Of a stretch of DNA of 64,000 nt, positions 24,732-33,442 are shown one piece after another (the first letter of the stretch is position 1; each line of letters opens with the position of its first letter). The stretch spans positions 62,001 through 126,000 of the forward strand of contig NZ_JBGCCH010000021.1 of the NCBI RefSeq assembly GCF_041261205.1, in the 5' to 3' direction. The notes beneath the pieces were generated by a model, which saw only the letters and a program-made list of their open reading frames with translations, was not told where the DNA came from and made no database searches. Source of the DNA: Catenulispora sp. MAP5-51. GTDB lineage: Bacteria; Actinomycetota; Actinomycetes; Streptomycetales; Catenulisporaceae. The position numbers and the translations under genes were made by a program.

Positions 24732-25454
24732 ATGCGATCGGCGGTCAAACGCACCCAAGCCCGTGAGGCGATCCTGGCGATGGTGGCCGCCATGGGCGCC
24801 GGCGAGACGCTGCCCTCCGAACACGAGCTCTGCCAGACCCTCGGCGTCTCCCGCCCCACCCTGCGCGCCGCCGTCGACGAACTCGTCGAGGAGCAACTGC
24901 TGGTCCGCAGGCCCGGACGCGGCACCTTCACCGGCCCCTCGAAGGTCGCCCAACCGCTGGCCCCGACCGCCGGCGTCGCCAACTCCTTCCGCGTTCCCCT
25001 GTCCGAAGGCGTCTGGGAAAGCAGAACCCTGATCTTTGAGCGCGCCACCGCCGGCGCCCGTCTGGCCCGCGCGCTCAGCGTCTCCCCGAGCGAGCCGATC
25101 GTGAAGGTGGAACGGCTGCGAATAGTCAACGGCGCACCGCTGGCCGTCGAGCGCATCCACGTCCCGGAACGCCACGTCCCGGCCATCACCGGCGACGACT
25201 TCCAATCAGGGTCCTTCTATCAGCTCCTGCACTCCCGCTACGGCATCACGATGGCGCGCGCCGCGCAGTCGATCGAGGCGACCGTCACCGACGAGCGGGA
25301 ATCCGAACTGCTCGAAGTGCCGCCTTACAGCCCGGCGCTGCTGTTCGACGTGACCACTCGGGACACGCGCGACCGGATCATCGAGTACACGCGCGCGGTC
25401 TATCGGGGCGACCGGTATCGGATCGACTCAGATCTCGTGTTCGCCACGGGCTGA
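24732..25454 (+). CDS. GntR/HutC-family repressor with UTRA domain
   Basis: A 240-residue protein. The winged helix (residues about 10-70) contains LPSEHELCQTLGVSRPTLRAAVDELVEEQLLVRRPGRGTF. The UTRA effector domain follows, with SEPIVKVERLRIVNGAPLAVERIHVP and a terminal YTRAVYRGDRYRI. The ATG at 24732 has no clear ribosome site and may be near-leaderless. HutC-type regulators respond to sugars or amino sugars; the divergent secreted glycosidase is the likely target. Confidence 0.9.
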   Translation: MRSAVKRTQAREAILAMVAAMGAGETLPSEHELCQTLGVSRPTLRAAVDELVEEQLLVRRPGRGTFTGPSKVAQPLAPTAGVANSFRVPLSEGVWESRTLIFERATAGARLARALSVSPSEPIVKVERLRIVNGAPLAVERIHVPERHVPAITGDDFQSGSFYQLLHSRYGITMARAAQSIEATVTDERESELLEVPPYSPALLFDVTTRDTRDRIIEYTRAVYRGDRYRIDSDLVFATG

Positions 25455-25577
25455 GGCGGCACTCCCGGACCTCGATGGGCCCCGCACCGGCCATGCATCG
25501 GCGTTGTTCGGGCATTGAAGGGGACTTCGGCCCTATACGCCCCCTGTGTCGGGCGCCGAGCGGGACACCATGGCGCC

Positions 25578-26822
25578 ATGACAGTCACTCTCGCCATCGC
25601 CGGTGCCGGCAGTCGTGGCCGCAGCCACGCTCGGCACGCCCAAGCCTCCGGAGCCCGGATCGTCGCCGTGGCCGAGCCGCGTGCCGAGGTGCGCGCCGCG
25701 TTCGCCGCCGAGTTCGCCGTCCCCGCGGACAACGTCTTCCAGACCTGGGAGGAGTTGGCGCGCGCGGGCCGTGTGGCCGACGCGGTGGTCATCGCCACCC
25801 AGGACGCGATGCACGCCGGGCCGGCCGTCGCCTTCGCGGGCCTGGGCTACGCCATCTTGCTGGAGAAGCCCATGGCGCCGACCGAGGCCGACAGCCGTCG
25901 GATCGCCGAGGCCGCCGAGGCCGCCGGGATCCTGCTCGCCGTCTGCCACGTGCTGCGCTACACGCCCTACACCCGTGTCCTCAAAGCCCTGATCGACTCC
26001 GGTCGCATCGGCGACATCGCCGCCATCCAGCACCTGGAGCCGGTCGGCTGGTGGCACCAGGCGCATTCCTTCGTGCGCGGCAACTGGTCCACCGAGGCCG
26101 ACTCCTCGCCGATGCTGTTGGCCAAGTCCTGTCATGACATCGACTGGCTGATGCACATCATGGGGGAGCGGCCCAGCCGTATCTCCTCGTTCGGCTCGCT
26201 GCTCCACTTCCGTCCGGAGAACAAGCCCGCGCAGGCCGCCGACCGCTGCCTGGACTGCGCGGTGGAGTCGACGTGCCCTTACTCGGCCCGCCGGATCTAC
26301 CTGAACTTCCTGGCCAAGCAGCCCGACAAGTGGCCGATCACCGTCCTGACCCAGGACTCCAGCGAGGCCGGGGTCATCGGCGCGCTTCGCGAGGGCCCCT
26401 ACGGCCGCTGCGTCTACAACGGCGACAACGACGTCGTCGACCACCAGGTGGTCGACCTGGAGTTTGCCGGCGGCGCGACGGCCTCGTTCACCATGAGCGC
26501 CTTCACGCGCCTGGAACACCGCAAGACCCGCATCTTCGGTACCAGGGGCCTGATCGAGGGCGACGGGGTCCGGCTGCGGATCACCGACTTCCTCACCGAC
26601 ACCGACGAGGAGATCGACACCGGCAGCAGCGCCGCCGAGGCCGCCGGCGACCACGGCGGCGGCGACCCGGCCCTGGTGGCCGCGTTCCTGGAGGCGGTGC
26701 GCACCGGCGACCGCTCGCACGTGCTCACCGACGCAGCCTCGTCGCTGGACTCGCACCTGGTGGTGTGGGCCGCCGAGGAGGCCCGGCGCAGCGGGACGGT
26801 CGTCAGTCTCGACCGCGTGTGA
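25578..26822 (+). CDS. Gfo/Idh/MocA-family oxidoreductase
   Basis: A 414-residue protein. The N-terminal Rossmann domain has LAIAGAGSRGRSHARHA, VVIATQDAMH and the family lysine in LLEKPMAPT. The C-terminal sheet domain has SPMLLAKSCHDIDWLMHIMG with the catalytic-type H-D-x-x-D arrangement. A CLDCAVESTCPYSARR insert places it in the cysteine-containing subgroup. Such enzymes oxidise or epimerise sugars and inositols with NAD(P). It follows the GntR gene by 123 bp in the same direction and could serve the same sugar pathway (inference). Its last 20 bp overlap the convergent gene. Confidence 0.88.
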   Translation: MTVTLAIAGAGSRGRSHARHAQASGARIVAVAEPRAEVRAAFAAEFAVPADNVFQTWEELARAGRVADAVVIATQDAMHAGPAVAFAGLGYAILLEKPMAPTEADSRRIAEAAEAAGILLAVCHVLRYTPYTRVLKALIDSGRIGDIAAIQHLEPVGWWHQAHSFVRGNWSTEADSSPMLLAKSCHDIDWLMHIMGERPSRISSFGSLLHFRPENKPAQAADRCLDCAVESTCPYSARRIYLNFLAKQPDKWPITVLTQDSSEAGVIGALREGPYGRCVYNGDNDVVDHQVVDLEFAGGATASFTMSAFTRLEHRKTRIFGTRGLIEGDGVRLRITDFLTDTDEEIDTGSSAAEAAGDHGGGDPALVAAFLEAVRTGDRSHVLTDAASSLDSHLVVWAAEEARRSGTVVSLDRV

Positions 26823-26976
26823 CGCTCGCCGACAACGCCGCGGCGGCTAGTGCGCAGACCGCGACCACGGCCAGCACGACGTTGCCCACCGCCATCGCCA
26901 CCCCGACCCAACCGGTGGTGAGGAGGGCGGCGGCGAAAGTGATCCATGGTGCGCGGCCTGAACTGTTCGCATTCAT
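26803..26976 (-). CDS. Small two-helix membrane protein
   Basis: A 57-residue protein with two hydrophobic helices (WITFAAALLTTGWVGVAMAV and VVLAVVAVCALAAAALSA) separated by a short turn and ending in a basic tail. The ATG at 26976 follows GGAGC. A near-perfect SigB-type promoter stands 57 bp upstream, so it is probably a stress-induced membrane peptide. It overlaps the end of the oxidoreductase gene by 20 bp. Confidence 0.65.
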   Translation of the reverse strand: MNANSSGRAPWITFAAALLTTGWVGVAMAVGNVVLAVVAVCALAAAALSASVTRGRD

Positions 26977-27032
26977 GATGCGCTCCGATCCGGGCATCGG
27001 GCCGGGAGCCCCGGCCCGTTGGTGCGCACCGG

Positions 27033-27057
27033 ATGCCCGTGGATCGTGCGGTCAAAC
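27033..27057 (-). promoter_or_regulatory. SigB/SigF-type promoter
   Basis: Minus strand: GTTT (27057-27054), 15 bp, GGGCAT (27038-27033). The closest match to the consensus in the window. Drives the small membrane protein at 26976. Confidence 0.7.
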
Positions 27058-27060
27058 CGG

Positions 27061-27100
27061 CCTGGCCCACCCTGGCCCACGCTGGCCCACCCCGGCCCAC
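27061..27100. repeat. Four 10-bp tandem repeats
   Basis: Four exact-length units of CCTGGCCCAC with single changes in the third (GCTGGCCCAC) and fourth (CCCGGCCCAC), immediately upstream of the SigB-type promoter at 27033-27057. Confidence 0.8.
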
Positions 27101-27262
27101 ACGCCAGGCATGGCCGAGGACCGCTGACGCGATGTCGCGCATGATCAAGTCGCTGTAGGATTGACCGGCACGGCGATCACGACATCGCGTAGCGAACGAC
27201 GCTCGGCGCGCCGGGGAGCGGTCATGGGAATCCGTCAGAACATCGTCAGGCAGGAGAGCCTG

Positions 27263-27631
27263 ATGGTGAACTACACCGTGGTGAACGACTGGACGGTCGT
27301 CGAAGTCGACGGCGGGATGGACATCCATACCGCGCCCATGGTCCGTGACGCGGTCATGGGCCTCATGGACGAGGGGCATGAGCACTTCGTCCTGGACCTC
27401 GGCTTCGTCACCTTCATGGACTCAACGGGCCTGGGCGCGATCATCGCGGTCACGAAACGCATCAGCGAGGAGAGCGGGTCGCTGCGTATCGCGTCGGCCT
27501 CCAACCGGATCCTCCGCGTTTTCGAGGTCACCGGCCTGCGCGCGAACTACGACTTCCGTCCTTCGGCGGAGGAGGCGATCAATTCGGCCCCGGTCCGCGG
27601 CAGCGCCGCGCCGTGGCCCTACGCCGGCTGA
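27263..27631 (+). CDS. STAS-domain anti-sigma factor antagonist (BldG/RsbV-like)
   Basis: A 122-residue STAS protein: VVEVDGGMDIHTAP, then FVLDLGFVTFMDSTGLGAIIAV with the phosphorylatable serine, and LRIASASNRILRVFEVTGL. This is the DST/SG form closest to BldG and RsbV. CAGGAGAG precedes the ATG at 27263. The next gene begins within 40 bp of its stop. It may feed into either of the two anti-sigma ATPases in the window. Confidence 0.92.
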   Translation: MVNYTVVNDWTVVEVDGGMDIHTAPMVRDAVMGLMDEGHEHFVLDLGFVTFMDSTGLGAIIAVTKRISEESGSLRIASASNRILRVFEVTGLRANYDFRPSAEEAINSAPVRGSAAPWPYAG

Positions 27632-27666
27632 AGCCTGTCGCGCCTGTTCAGGGCTTCGCGCAGGGC

Positions 27667-28197
27667 ATGGTGACCCGGGGTTTCGCCACCGCGAACTCGG
27701 GCACCCGATCGCGCGTGGACGATCGCCCGGAACAGCACGGGTCGCCGGCCCGTGACGAGACGGAAGAGGAGCGAGCCGACCGGAACATGGTGGAGCTCCT
27801 TCAGGAGCTGCGCGTCCTCCAGACCGGCGTCCAGATTATTTTCGCGTTCCTGCTCGGCATTCCGTTCACGGTGCGCTTCACGCAGCTTTCGGGGACGCAG
27901 CAGGACATCTACATCGCCGCACTTCTGATGTCAGTCGTGTCCGTCGCGGTTCTCGCGGCGCCGGTCGCGCTCCATCGGGGACTTTTCCGTCGCGGGATGA
28001 AGGAGCGGATCGTCGTTCTTTCGACCCACTGTGCGCGCCTGGGTTTGTTCTTCATCTCGGTGGCCTTGGATTGTGCCGTCTTCCTGGTGGTCGACGTGGT
28101 GCTGGGCCGGGCCACCGCCTGCGTCCTCACCGGATTCGTCGCGCTCACTTTTCTGGGCTTGTGGTTCGTCTTTCCGTGGGCGCTGCGCAGATTCTGA
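27667..28197 (+). CDS. DUF6328-type four-helix membrane protein
   Basis: About 176 residues. After a polar N-terminus rich in D, E and R come four membrane helices: LQTGVQIIFAFLLGIPF, IYIAALLMSVVSVAVLAAPVAL, LGLFFISVALDCAVFLVVDVVLG and ACVLTGFVALTFLGLWFVFPW, with a histidine-containing loop (VALHRGLFRRGMKE). This is the layout of DUF6328 proteins. The start at 27667 is a choice; a GTG at 27715 is also possible. It is probably co-transcribed with the STAS gene. Confidence 0.8.
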   Translation: MVTRGFATANSGTRSRVDDRPEQHGSPARDETEEERADRNMVELLQELRVLQTGVQIIFAFLLGIPFTVRFTQLSGTQQDIYIAALLMSVVSVAVLAAPVALHRGLFRRGMKERIVVLSTHCARLGLFFISVALDCAVFLVVDVVLGRATACVLTGFVALTFLGLWFVFPWALRRF

Positions 28198-28300
28198 TTG
28201 CCGACCGGCGCTTGTTGTTTCAAACACGCGCAAACGGTCACAAGTGGCGTGAGGCCGACGGTTGCTGTCGGCAATGAAACTCTTGTCGAGAGGAAACGCC

Positions 28301-28486
28301 ATGGGCATCATTCTTTTGTTCCTGTTGCTCGCCCTCGTATTGGGCGGCCTGGGATTCGCCGTCCACATTCTGTGGTGGATCGCGCTCGCGGTCCTGGTGG
28401 TGTGGGTCATCGGATTCCTGGTCGGCGGCACCGCTCATGCGGGTGTCGGCAGCGGGGGCAGGCGTCGCTGGTACGGGCGATGGTAG
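28301..28486 (+). CDS. Small hydrophobic stress-type membrane protein
   Basis: A 61-residue protein with two membrane helices (IILLFLLLALVLGGLGF and ILWWIALAVLVVWVIGFLVGG) and a short basic tail. This is the widespread actinobacterial hydrophobic protein often under SigB-type control. GAGAGGAAA precedes the ATG. A weak stress-type promoter, GTTT (28217-28220), 15 bp, GGTCAC, lies upstream, and a strong terminator follows. Confidence 0.75.
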   Translation: MGIILLFLLLALVLGGLGFAVHILWWIALAVLVVWVIGFLVGGTAHAGVGSGGRRRWYGRW

Positions 28487-28503
28487 GGCGGCTTGACCGA
28501 TTC

Positions 28504-28535
28504 GCAGGTGCCTCGCCGAGCGGCGGGGCACCTGC
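28504..28535 (+). terminator. Strong intrinsic terminator
   Basis: GCAGGTGCC (28504-28512) pairs with GGCACCTGC (28527-28535); the interior CGCCG/CGGCG extends the stem, and TTT follows. Confidence 0.8.
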
Positions 28536-28759
28536 TTTCAGGTGTTCCGGGCTGGTTCAACGCCTCCGCCCCCGGTGACCCCGATCCGGGCAGGCAATTC
28601 CGGCGGATCCGGGGAGCTCGCCGGGGCGGCGGGGCTTGATCCATCCCTGTTTGAAGCCGCCGGTTCCGGCCACGTTGAGGCCCCGCCCGCCAGTGGCCGA
28701 CGCGTCGGTGTCAGCTGCGGTGGGCGGTGGACGGTGGATAGAAGGGAGAAGCCACGCCT

Positions 28760-29473
28760 GTGAGCATCATCGAAGAATCCGTAGAAGCCCCTGTCCCGAC
28801 CGACGCCCATCGGCGTGTCCCGCACCCCGCAGTGCCGAACAGCCGTGCCGGCAGACTGACGTCGCCGCGAGCCTTCCCGGTAGCGCGGGCGACGAAGGGG
28901 CGCGGCGCGGATTTCGTGGTGGTGGCCAACCGGCTGCCGGTCGATCTGGAGCTGCTGGAGGACGGGACGCAGCGGTGGCATCCCAGTCCCGGCGGCCTGG
29001 TCAGCGCGCTGGAGCCGTTTCTGCGCAGTCGCAAGGGCGCGTGGGTCGGCTGGTCGGGTCAGGCCGATCTGGATGTGGCCTCGTTCGAGGACGAGGGCCT
29101 GTCGATGCATCCGGTCCGCTTGTCCGCCGCAGACATCCGGGACTACTACGAGGGTTTCTCTAACGCGACGCTCTGGCCGCTGTACCACGATGTCGTGGTC
29201 AAGCCGGTGTTCGAGCGGGCTTGGTGGGACAGCTACGTCGAGGTCAACCGGCGGTTCGCCGACGCCGCGGCTGCTGCGGCAGGCCCCGGGGCCACTGTGT
29301 GGGTGCAGGACTACCAGCTCCAGCTGGTTCCGGCAATGCTGCGCGAGAAGCGTCCGGACCTGCGGATCGGCTTCTTCCTGCACATACCGTTTCCGCTGTT
29401 CCCGGATCGCGACTGTCTCTTCCGGCGGGAACCCGACAACGCCGATTCCCCTATGTCAGCCTTTTGGCGTTGA
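28760..29473 (+). pseudogene. otsA: Trehalose-6-phosphate synthase, N-terminal half only
   Basis: The frame starts at a GTG after GAAGGGAGAA and carries the GT20 N-terminus: [29 protein letters not shown] and [11 protein letters not shown]...[12 protein letters not shown]. Normal OtsA is about 470-490 residues and continues past HIPFP with the acceptor and UDP-glucose domains. Here homology stops at about residue 216 and ~22 unrelated residues lead to a stop at 29473. The nucleotide-sugar half is missing, so the protein cannot synthesise trehalose-6-phosphate. Confidence 0.87.
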
Positions 29474-29582
29474 TCCATTGACGCAGCCCGCTGCTTCGAC
29501 CCGGCCTGGCCAACCGCCCCTGTGTTAGCTTGACCCGAGTCCGAGCGGGTACCCCCCGCGAACACCCCGGGGGGGCATCGCC

Positions 29583-31790
29583 ATGGAGCCGTTAGCTGAT
29601 ACCGACCCGCGCTCGATCGGCGGTTTCGCCGTCGAGGCGCGTCTGGGGTCCGGTGGCATGGGCGCCGTCTACCTGGGGCGGTCGGCCAGCGGCCGGCTGG
29701 TCGCGATCAAGGTCGTGCACGAGGCGCTGGCCGCCGATCGCGAGTTCCAGGAGCGGTTCGCGCGCGAGGTCGCGGCGATGCGCACGGTCGGCGGGTTCTG
29801 GAGCGCGGCCGTCGTGGACGCCGACCCGCGGGCCCGGCCGCCGTGGCTGGCCACCGAGTTCATCGCCGGGCCGTCGCTGGCCGAGGCCGTGGGCCGGGAC
29901 GGCCCGCTGAACCCGGTGGCCCTGCGCACGCTCGTCTCCGGCCTGGCCGAGGCCCTGGCGGCGATCCACCGGGCCGGGCTGGTGCACCGCGACCTGAAGC
30001 CGTCCAACGTGCTGCTCGCCGCCGACGGCCCGCGGGTCATCGACTTCGGCATCGCCCGGGCCTTCGAGGCGACCTCGCTGACCGCGACGAGCCATGTCGT
30101 CGGCACCCCCGGCTACATGGCGCCGGAGCAGCTGACGCAAGGCACGCTTTCCGCTGCCAGCGACGTGTTCTGCCTCGCGGTCACAATCGCCTACGCCGCG
30201 ACCGGGCGGCCGCCGTTCGGCCTCGGCGGGATGGTCGAGCTCTCGTTCCGCGTGGTCAACGGCGAGCCGGACCTGGCCGGAGTGCCCGACTGGCTGCTGC
30301 CGCTGCTCACCGCCTGCCTGGCCAAGGACCCGGCCGCGCGCCCCACGCCGCATGGGATCCTCCAGTGGCTGCGGGGCGACGGGGGCCAGACGGTGGTCCT
30401 GCCGTCGGTGGCCGGCCCGGGAGCCGCCCCGACGGTGGCTGCGAACGCGGCGGCGCCGATCGGCGTCTGGAATCCGCCCACTCCGGCAGCGGGTTCGGCG
30501 GGCCCGACCCAGCCGTCGAAGCCGGGGCCGGGGGCCTGGAGCGCGGGCGGCGGACCGATCCAGTCGCCGTCGCGGGGCCGTGTCAAGGTCCGGGCGACCC
30601 TGGCCGCCGGCGGCGCGGTCGTCGTGGCCGCGGGCCTGGCCGCGGCTTTCATGGTCATGCCGTCGAGCCACAAGAGCGCCTTGAGCGGCGGTGCCAGTGG
30701 CGGCCCCACCGGCGGCCAGACGACGCAGGACCCCGACGTCGTCGTCCGGACCGGCGCCGACATCACCCTGGCGGGCAACGTCGCGGAGGCCGGCGGTATG
30801 GACGCGCTGGTCGACGTCGCGAAGAAGGAAGGCACGCTCAACCTCATCGCCATCCCGCGGGACTGGGCGAACTACGGCGCCATCATGGACGGCTTCACGG
30901 CGAAGTACGGCATCAAGATCACCGATGCCGACCCCGAAGGCTCCTCGCAGGACGAGATCAACGCGCTGACGGCCCAGCGGGGCGCGGCCAGCGCCCCCGA
31001 CGTCGTCGACATCGGCCTGCTCCCCGCCATCGACGCCCGGCTCCACAACCTGTTCACGGAATACCAGGTCGCCAACTGGAACGCGATCCCGGACTCGCTG
31101 AAGGACCCGCAAGGCGACTACTACGGCGACTTCGGCGGCTACATCTCGATCGGATACGACGCCAAGAAGGTCGCGCACCCGCCGACCAGCCTGAAGGCGA
31201 TGGACGACGTGCAGTACCGGCAAATGATCTCGCTCAACGGCGACCCGAACACCTCGACCGCGGCCTTGGACGGCTTCGTGGCCGCGGGGCTCGCCAACGG
31301 CGGCAGCCTGAGCTACACCAAACCCGGCATCGACTTCTTCCGCCAGCTCAAGGCCGACGGCGTGTTCGTCCCCTCGGCCACCGCCGTCCCCGGCAACCAG
31401 GCCGGCCGGACCCCGATCACGATCGACATGGACTACAACCAGGCCGCGATCGCCGCGGGTCCCCAGGGCGCCGACTGGAAGACCATCATTCCGAGCGACG
31501 CACTGGTGGGGGAGTTCTCCTACCAGGCCATCAGCGCCACCGCCACGCACCCCGCCGCCGCACGGCTGTGGGAGGAATACCTGTACTCGACGGAGGGACA
31601 GAACCTGTTCCTCAAGGGCAAGGTCCGGCCGGTCGAGTTCCTCGATCCCGCGACCGCCAAAGGCGCCGACCCGGCGGCGCTCGCGGCGCTGCCCACTGCC
31701 ACCAAGGTGCCGATGGTGATGTCGGAGTCGCAGATCGCCGACGCCAAGTCCGAGGTGAAGTTCAACTGGCAGGATGTCACCGGGGGCTGA
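29583..31790 (+). CDS. Transmembrane Ser/Thr protein kinase with extracellular solute-binding domain
   Basis: A 735-residue protein. Residues about 12-270 are a complete Hanks-type kinase: glycine loop LGSGGMGAVYLG, lysine 43 in VAIKVV, HRDLKPSN (135-142), DFG (154-156) and GYMAPEQ. A Pro/Gly/Ala linker leads to one membrane helix (about 340-360). Residues about 390-735 form a full bacterial solute-binding protein of the iron/polyamine (PotD/AfuA-like) type: AKKEGTLNLIAIPRDWANYG, DVVDIGLLPA, TEYQVANWNAIP, GYISIGYDAKKV, and LWEEYLYSTEGQNLFLKGKVRPVEF. Kinase inside, binding protein outside: a ligand-sensing receptor kinase. No transporter permease or ATPase gene is adjacent. It begins 110 bp after the broken otsA. 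Confidence 0.9.
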   Translation: MEPLADTDPRSIGGFAVEARLGSGGMGAVYLGRSASGRLVAIKVVHEALAADREFQERFAREVAAMRTVGGFWSAAVVDADPRARPPWLATEFIAGPSLAEAVGRDGPLNPVALRTLVSGLAEALAAIHRAGLVHRDLKPSNVLLAADGPRVIDFGIARAFEATSLTATSHVVGTPGYMAPEQLTQGTLSAASDVFCLAVTIAYAATGRPPFGLGGMVELSFRVVNGEPDLAGVPDWLLPLLTACLAKDPAARPTPHGILQWLRGDGGQTVVLPSVAGPGAAPTVAANAAAPIGVWNPPTPAAGSAGPTQPSKPGPGAWSAGGGPIQSPSRGRVKVRATLAAGGAVVVAAGLAAAFMVMPSSHKSALSGGASGGPTGGQTTQDPDVVVRTGADITLAGNVAEAGGMDALVDVAKKEGTLNLIAIPRDWANYGAIMDGFTAKYGIKITDADPEGSSQDEINALTAQRGAASAPDVVDIGLLPAIDARLHNLFTEYQVANWNAIPDSLKDPQGDYYGDFGGYISIGYDAKKVAHPPTSLKAMDDVQYRQMISLNGDPNTSTAALDGFVAAGLANGGSLSYTKPGIDFFRQLKADGVFVPSATAVPGNQAGRTPITIDMDYNQAAIAAGPQGADWKTIIPSDALVGEFSYQAISATATHPAAARLWEEYLYSTEGQNLFLKGKVRPVEFLDPATAKGADPAALAALPTATKVPMVMSESQIADAKSEVKFNWQDVTGG

Positions 31791-32048
31791 TCCGGTCAGC
31801 ACAAGCACTCCCGAACCCGGCTATATCAGTACCCTGATCAATAGCGCCATCGGTCCAGCTTCCGGCCCGCCGCGAGCATGCGGCCGCGGGGACGCGACGT
31901 CCGATGGCCGCCGGACGTCGCCTTCGAAATGGCGAAAGCTTGTGCAGGTGAAGAAGTCTGACTGCACTGAGCCCACGACCATGACCATGACCATGACCGC
32001 GCCGCACGAGAACGTGGGCCAAAAACCCCGGCGGCTGCGCTGCCGGTG

Positions 32049-33305
32049 ATGACGAGAGCGAAGACACTGATGGCACGGACCGGGGCGGTCACCGCTCCCG
32101 ACACGGACAGCATCGGCCGGGTCCCGGCCGCCGAGGAGGCGGAGAAGCCCCATCCGGGGCTGTTCATCCTCGGCACCACCTTGGCCGTCGGCGCCGTACT
32201 CGCTCTGTTGAGTACGACGATCGTCGCGGTCGGCATGGACCGGCTGTCCGCGGTGTTCTCGACGTCGATCTCGGCTGTGCAGTGGGTCAGCACCGGCTAC
32301 CTGTTGGCGCTGGCCGTCACCATCCCGGTGGCCGGCTGGGCGATGGAGCGGTTCGGCGCCAAAGCGATGTGGCAGTCGGCTTTGGCGGTCTACGTCGCGG
32401 GCTGCGTGATGTCCGCTCTGGCGCCCTCGATCGGCGTGCTGATCGGCTCCCGGGTGGTCCAGGGCGTCGGTGCGGCGATGTTCGAACCGATCATGCTGAC
32501 TCTGCTGGCCACGGCGGCCGGCCCGAAGCGGGCGACCACGGTGATGAGCCTGGTCCAGATCCCGATCACCCTGGCCCCGGTCTTCGGGCCGATGGTCGGC
32601 GGCCTGCTCGTCGACCACCTGAGCTGGCATTGGCTGTTCTGGTTCAACGTGCCGATCGGTGTGGTCTGCGCCGTCATGGCACACAAGGTGCTGCCGGCCG
32701 ACCCGCCGCGCTCCCAGCGTGCGGCCTCCAAGCTGGACGCGACCGGCCTGGCACTGCTGCCGCTGGGCCTGGCCGCGCTGCTGCTGGGCTTCTCGCAGAT
32801 CGCTGACAGCGGCGGCGTCGGCTCGGTCGGCGTCTGGCTGCCGCTCGTGCTGGGTGCGGTCCTGGTGGCCGGGTACGTGGTGCACGCGCTGCGCACCAGC
32901 ATTGTCCCGCTGATCGACGTCCGGCTGTTCCTCACCGGGCGGTTCTCGGCCTCGGTGCTGGGCGCCTTCCTGTTCGGCGCCTCGGTGTACGGCTCCACTT
33001 TCGTGCTGCCGCTCTTCTTCCAGCAGGGCCGGGGCTTCAGCGCCTGGGACGCGGGCCTGCTTCTGGCCCCGCAGGGCGTCGGCACGGTGCTGATCCTGCC
33101 GGCGGTGGGCAGGCTCACCGCCCGGTTCGGTCCGCGCGTGCTGGTGGTCTCCGGCATGGCTGTCGCGGTGCTCGGCACCATCGCCTATACCCAGGTGGAC
33201 CCGCACAATGGCGATTCCAGTCCGCCGATCGACACCCATCCCGGCGGCTACCCCGGCGGCGGTGAGTACCGCACCGTGCGGGAGACCGACGATCGCGAAC
33301 GCTGA
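32049..33305 (+). CDS. MFS transporter (DHA2/EmrB type), truncated after TM11
   Basis: 418 residues. The first ~385 are a 14-helix drug:proton antiporter: VQWVSTGYLLALAVTIPVAGW (motif after TM1), GSRVVQGVGAAMFEP and LAPVFGPMVGGLLVDHLSWHWLFWFN (motif C region). Eleven helices can be counted to GMAVAVLGTIAYTQVD. The last three are replaced by a ~33-residue hydrophilic tail rich in P, G, D and R. The family is usually ~470-500 residues. Loss of TM12-14 makes transport doubtful. GTG 32046 and ATG 32070 are alternative starts. Confidence 0.8.
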   Translation: MTRAKTLMARTGAVTAPDTDSIGRVPAAEEAEKPHPGLFILGTTLAVGAVLALLSTTIVAVGMDRLSAVFSTSISAVQWVSTGYLLALAVTIPVAGWAMERFGAKAMWQSALAVYVAGCVMSALAPSIGVLIGSRVVQGVGAAMFEPIMLTLLATAAGPKRATTVMSLVQIPITLAPVFGPMVGGLLVDHLSWHWLFWFNVPIGVVCAVMAHKVLPADPPRSQRAASKLDATGLALLPLGLAALLLGFSQIADSGGVGSVGVWLPLVLGAVLVAGYVVHALRTSIVPLIDVRLFLTGRFSASVLGAFLFGASVYGSTFVLPLFFQQGRGFSAWDAGLLLAPQGVGTVLILPAVGRLTARFGPRVLVVSGMAVAVLGTIAYTQVDPHNGDSSPPIDTHPGGYPGGGEYRTVRETDDRER

Positions 33306-33442
33306 GAGCGGCGGGCCGTCGCACCGCAGTCGCACTGGCATACACGCTCGCAAACCGGTTATCGGTGAGACGGGGAAATCGTCGTACCCGGTTTGTCCCG
33401 AAATGTGGTTTGGTGGAGGTCGAACAAAGGGGCAGGTGGACC

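Noticed and set aside
29400-29580. Insertion-sequence end at the otsA break
   Set aside because: No terminal inverted repeat or transposase fragment could be recognised.
29592-31808. 738-codon minus-strand frame antisense to the kinase-SBP gene
   Set aside because: The kinase frame has all catalytic motifs in order; the antisense frame shows only G, R, V, D-rich low-information sequence.
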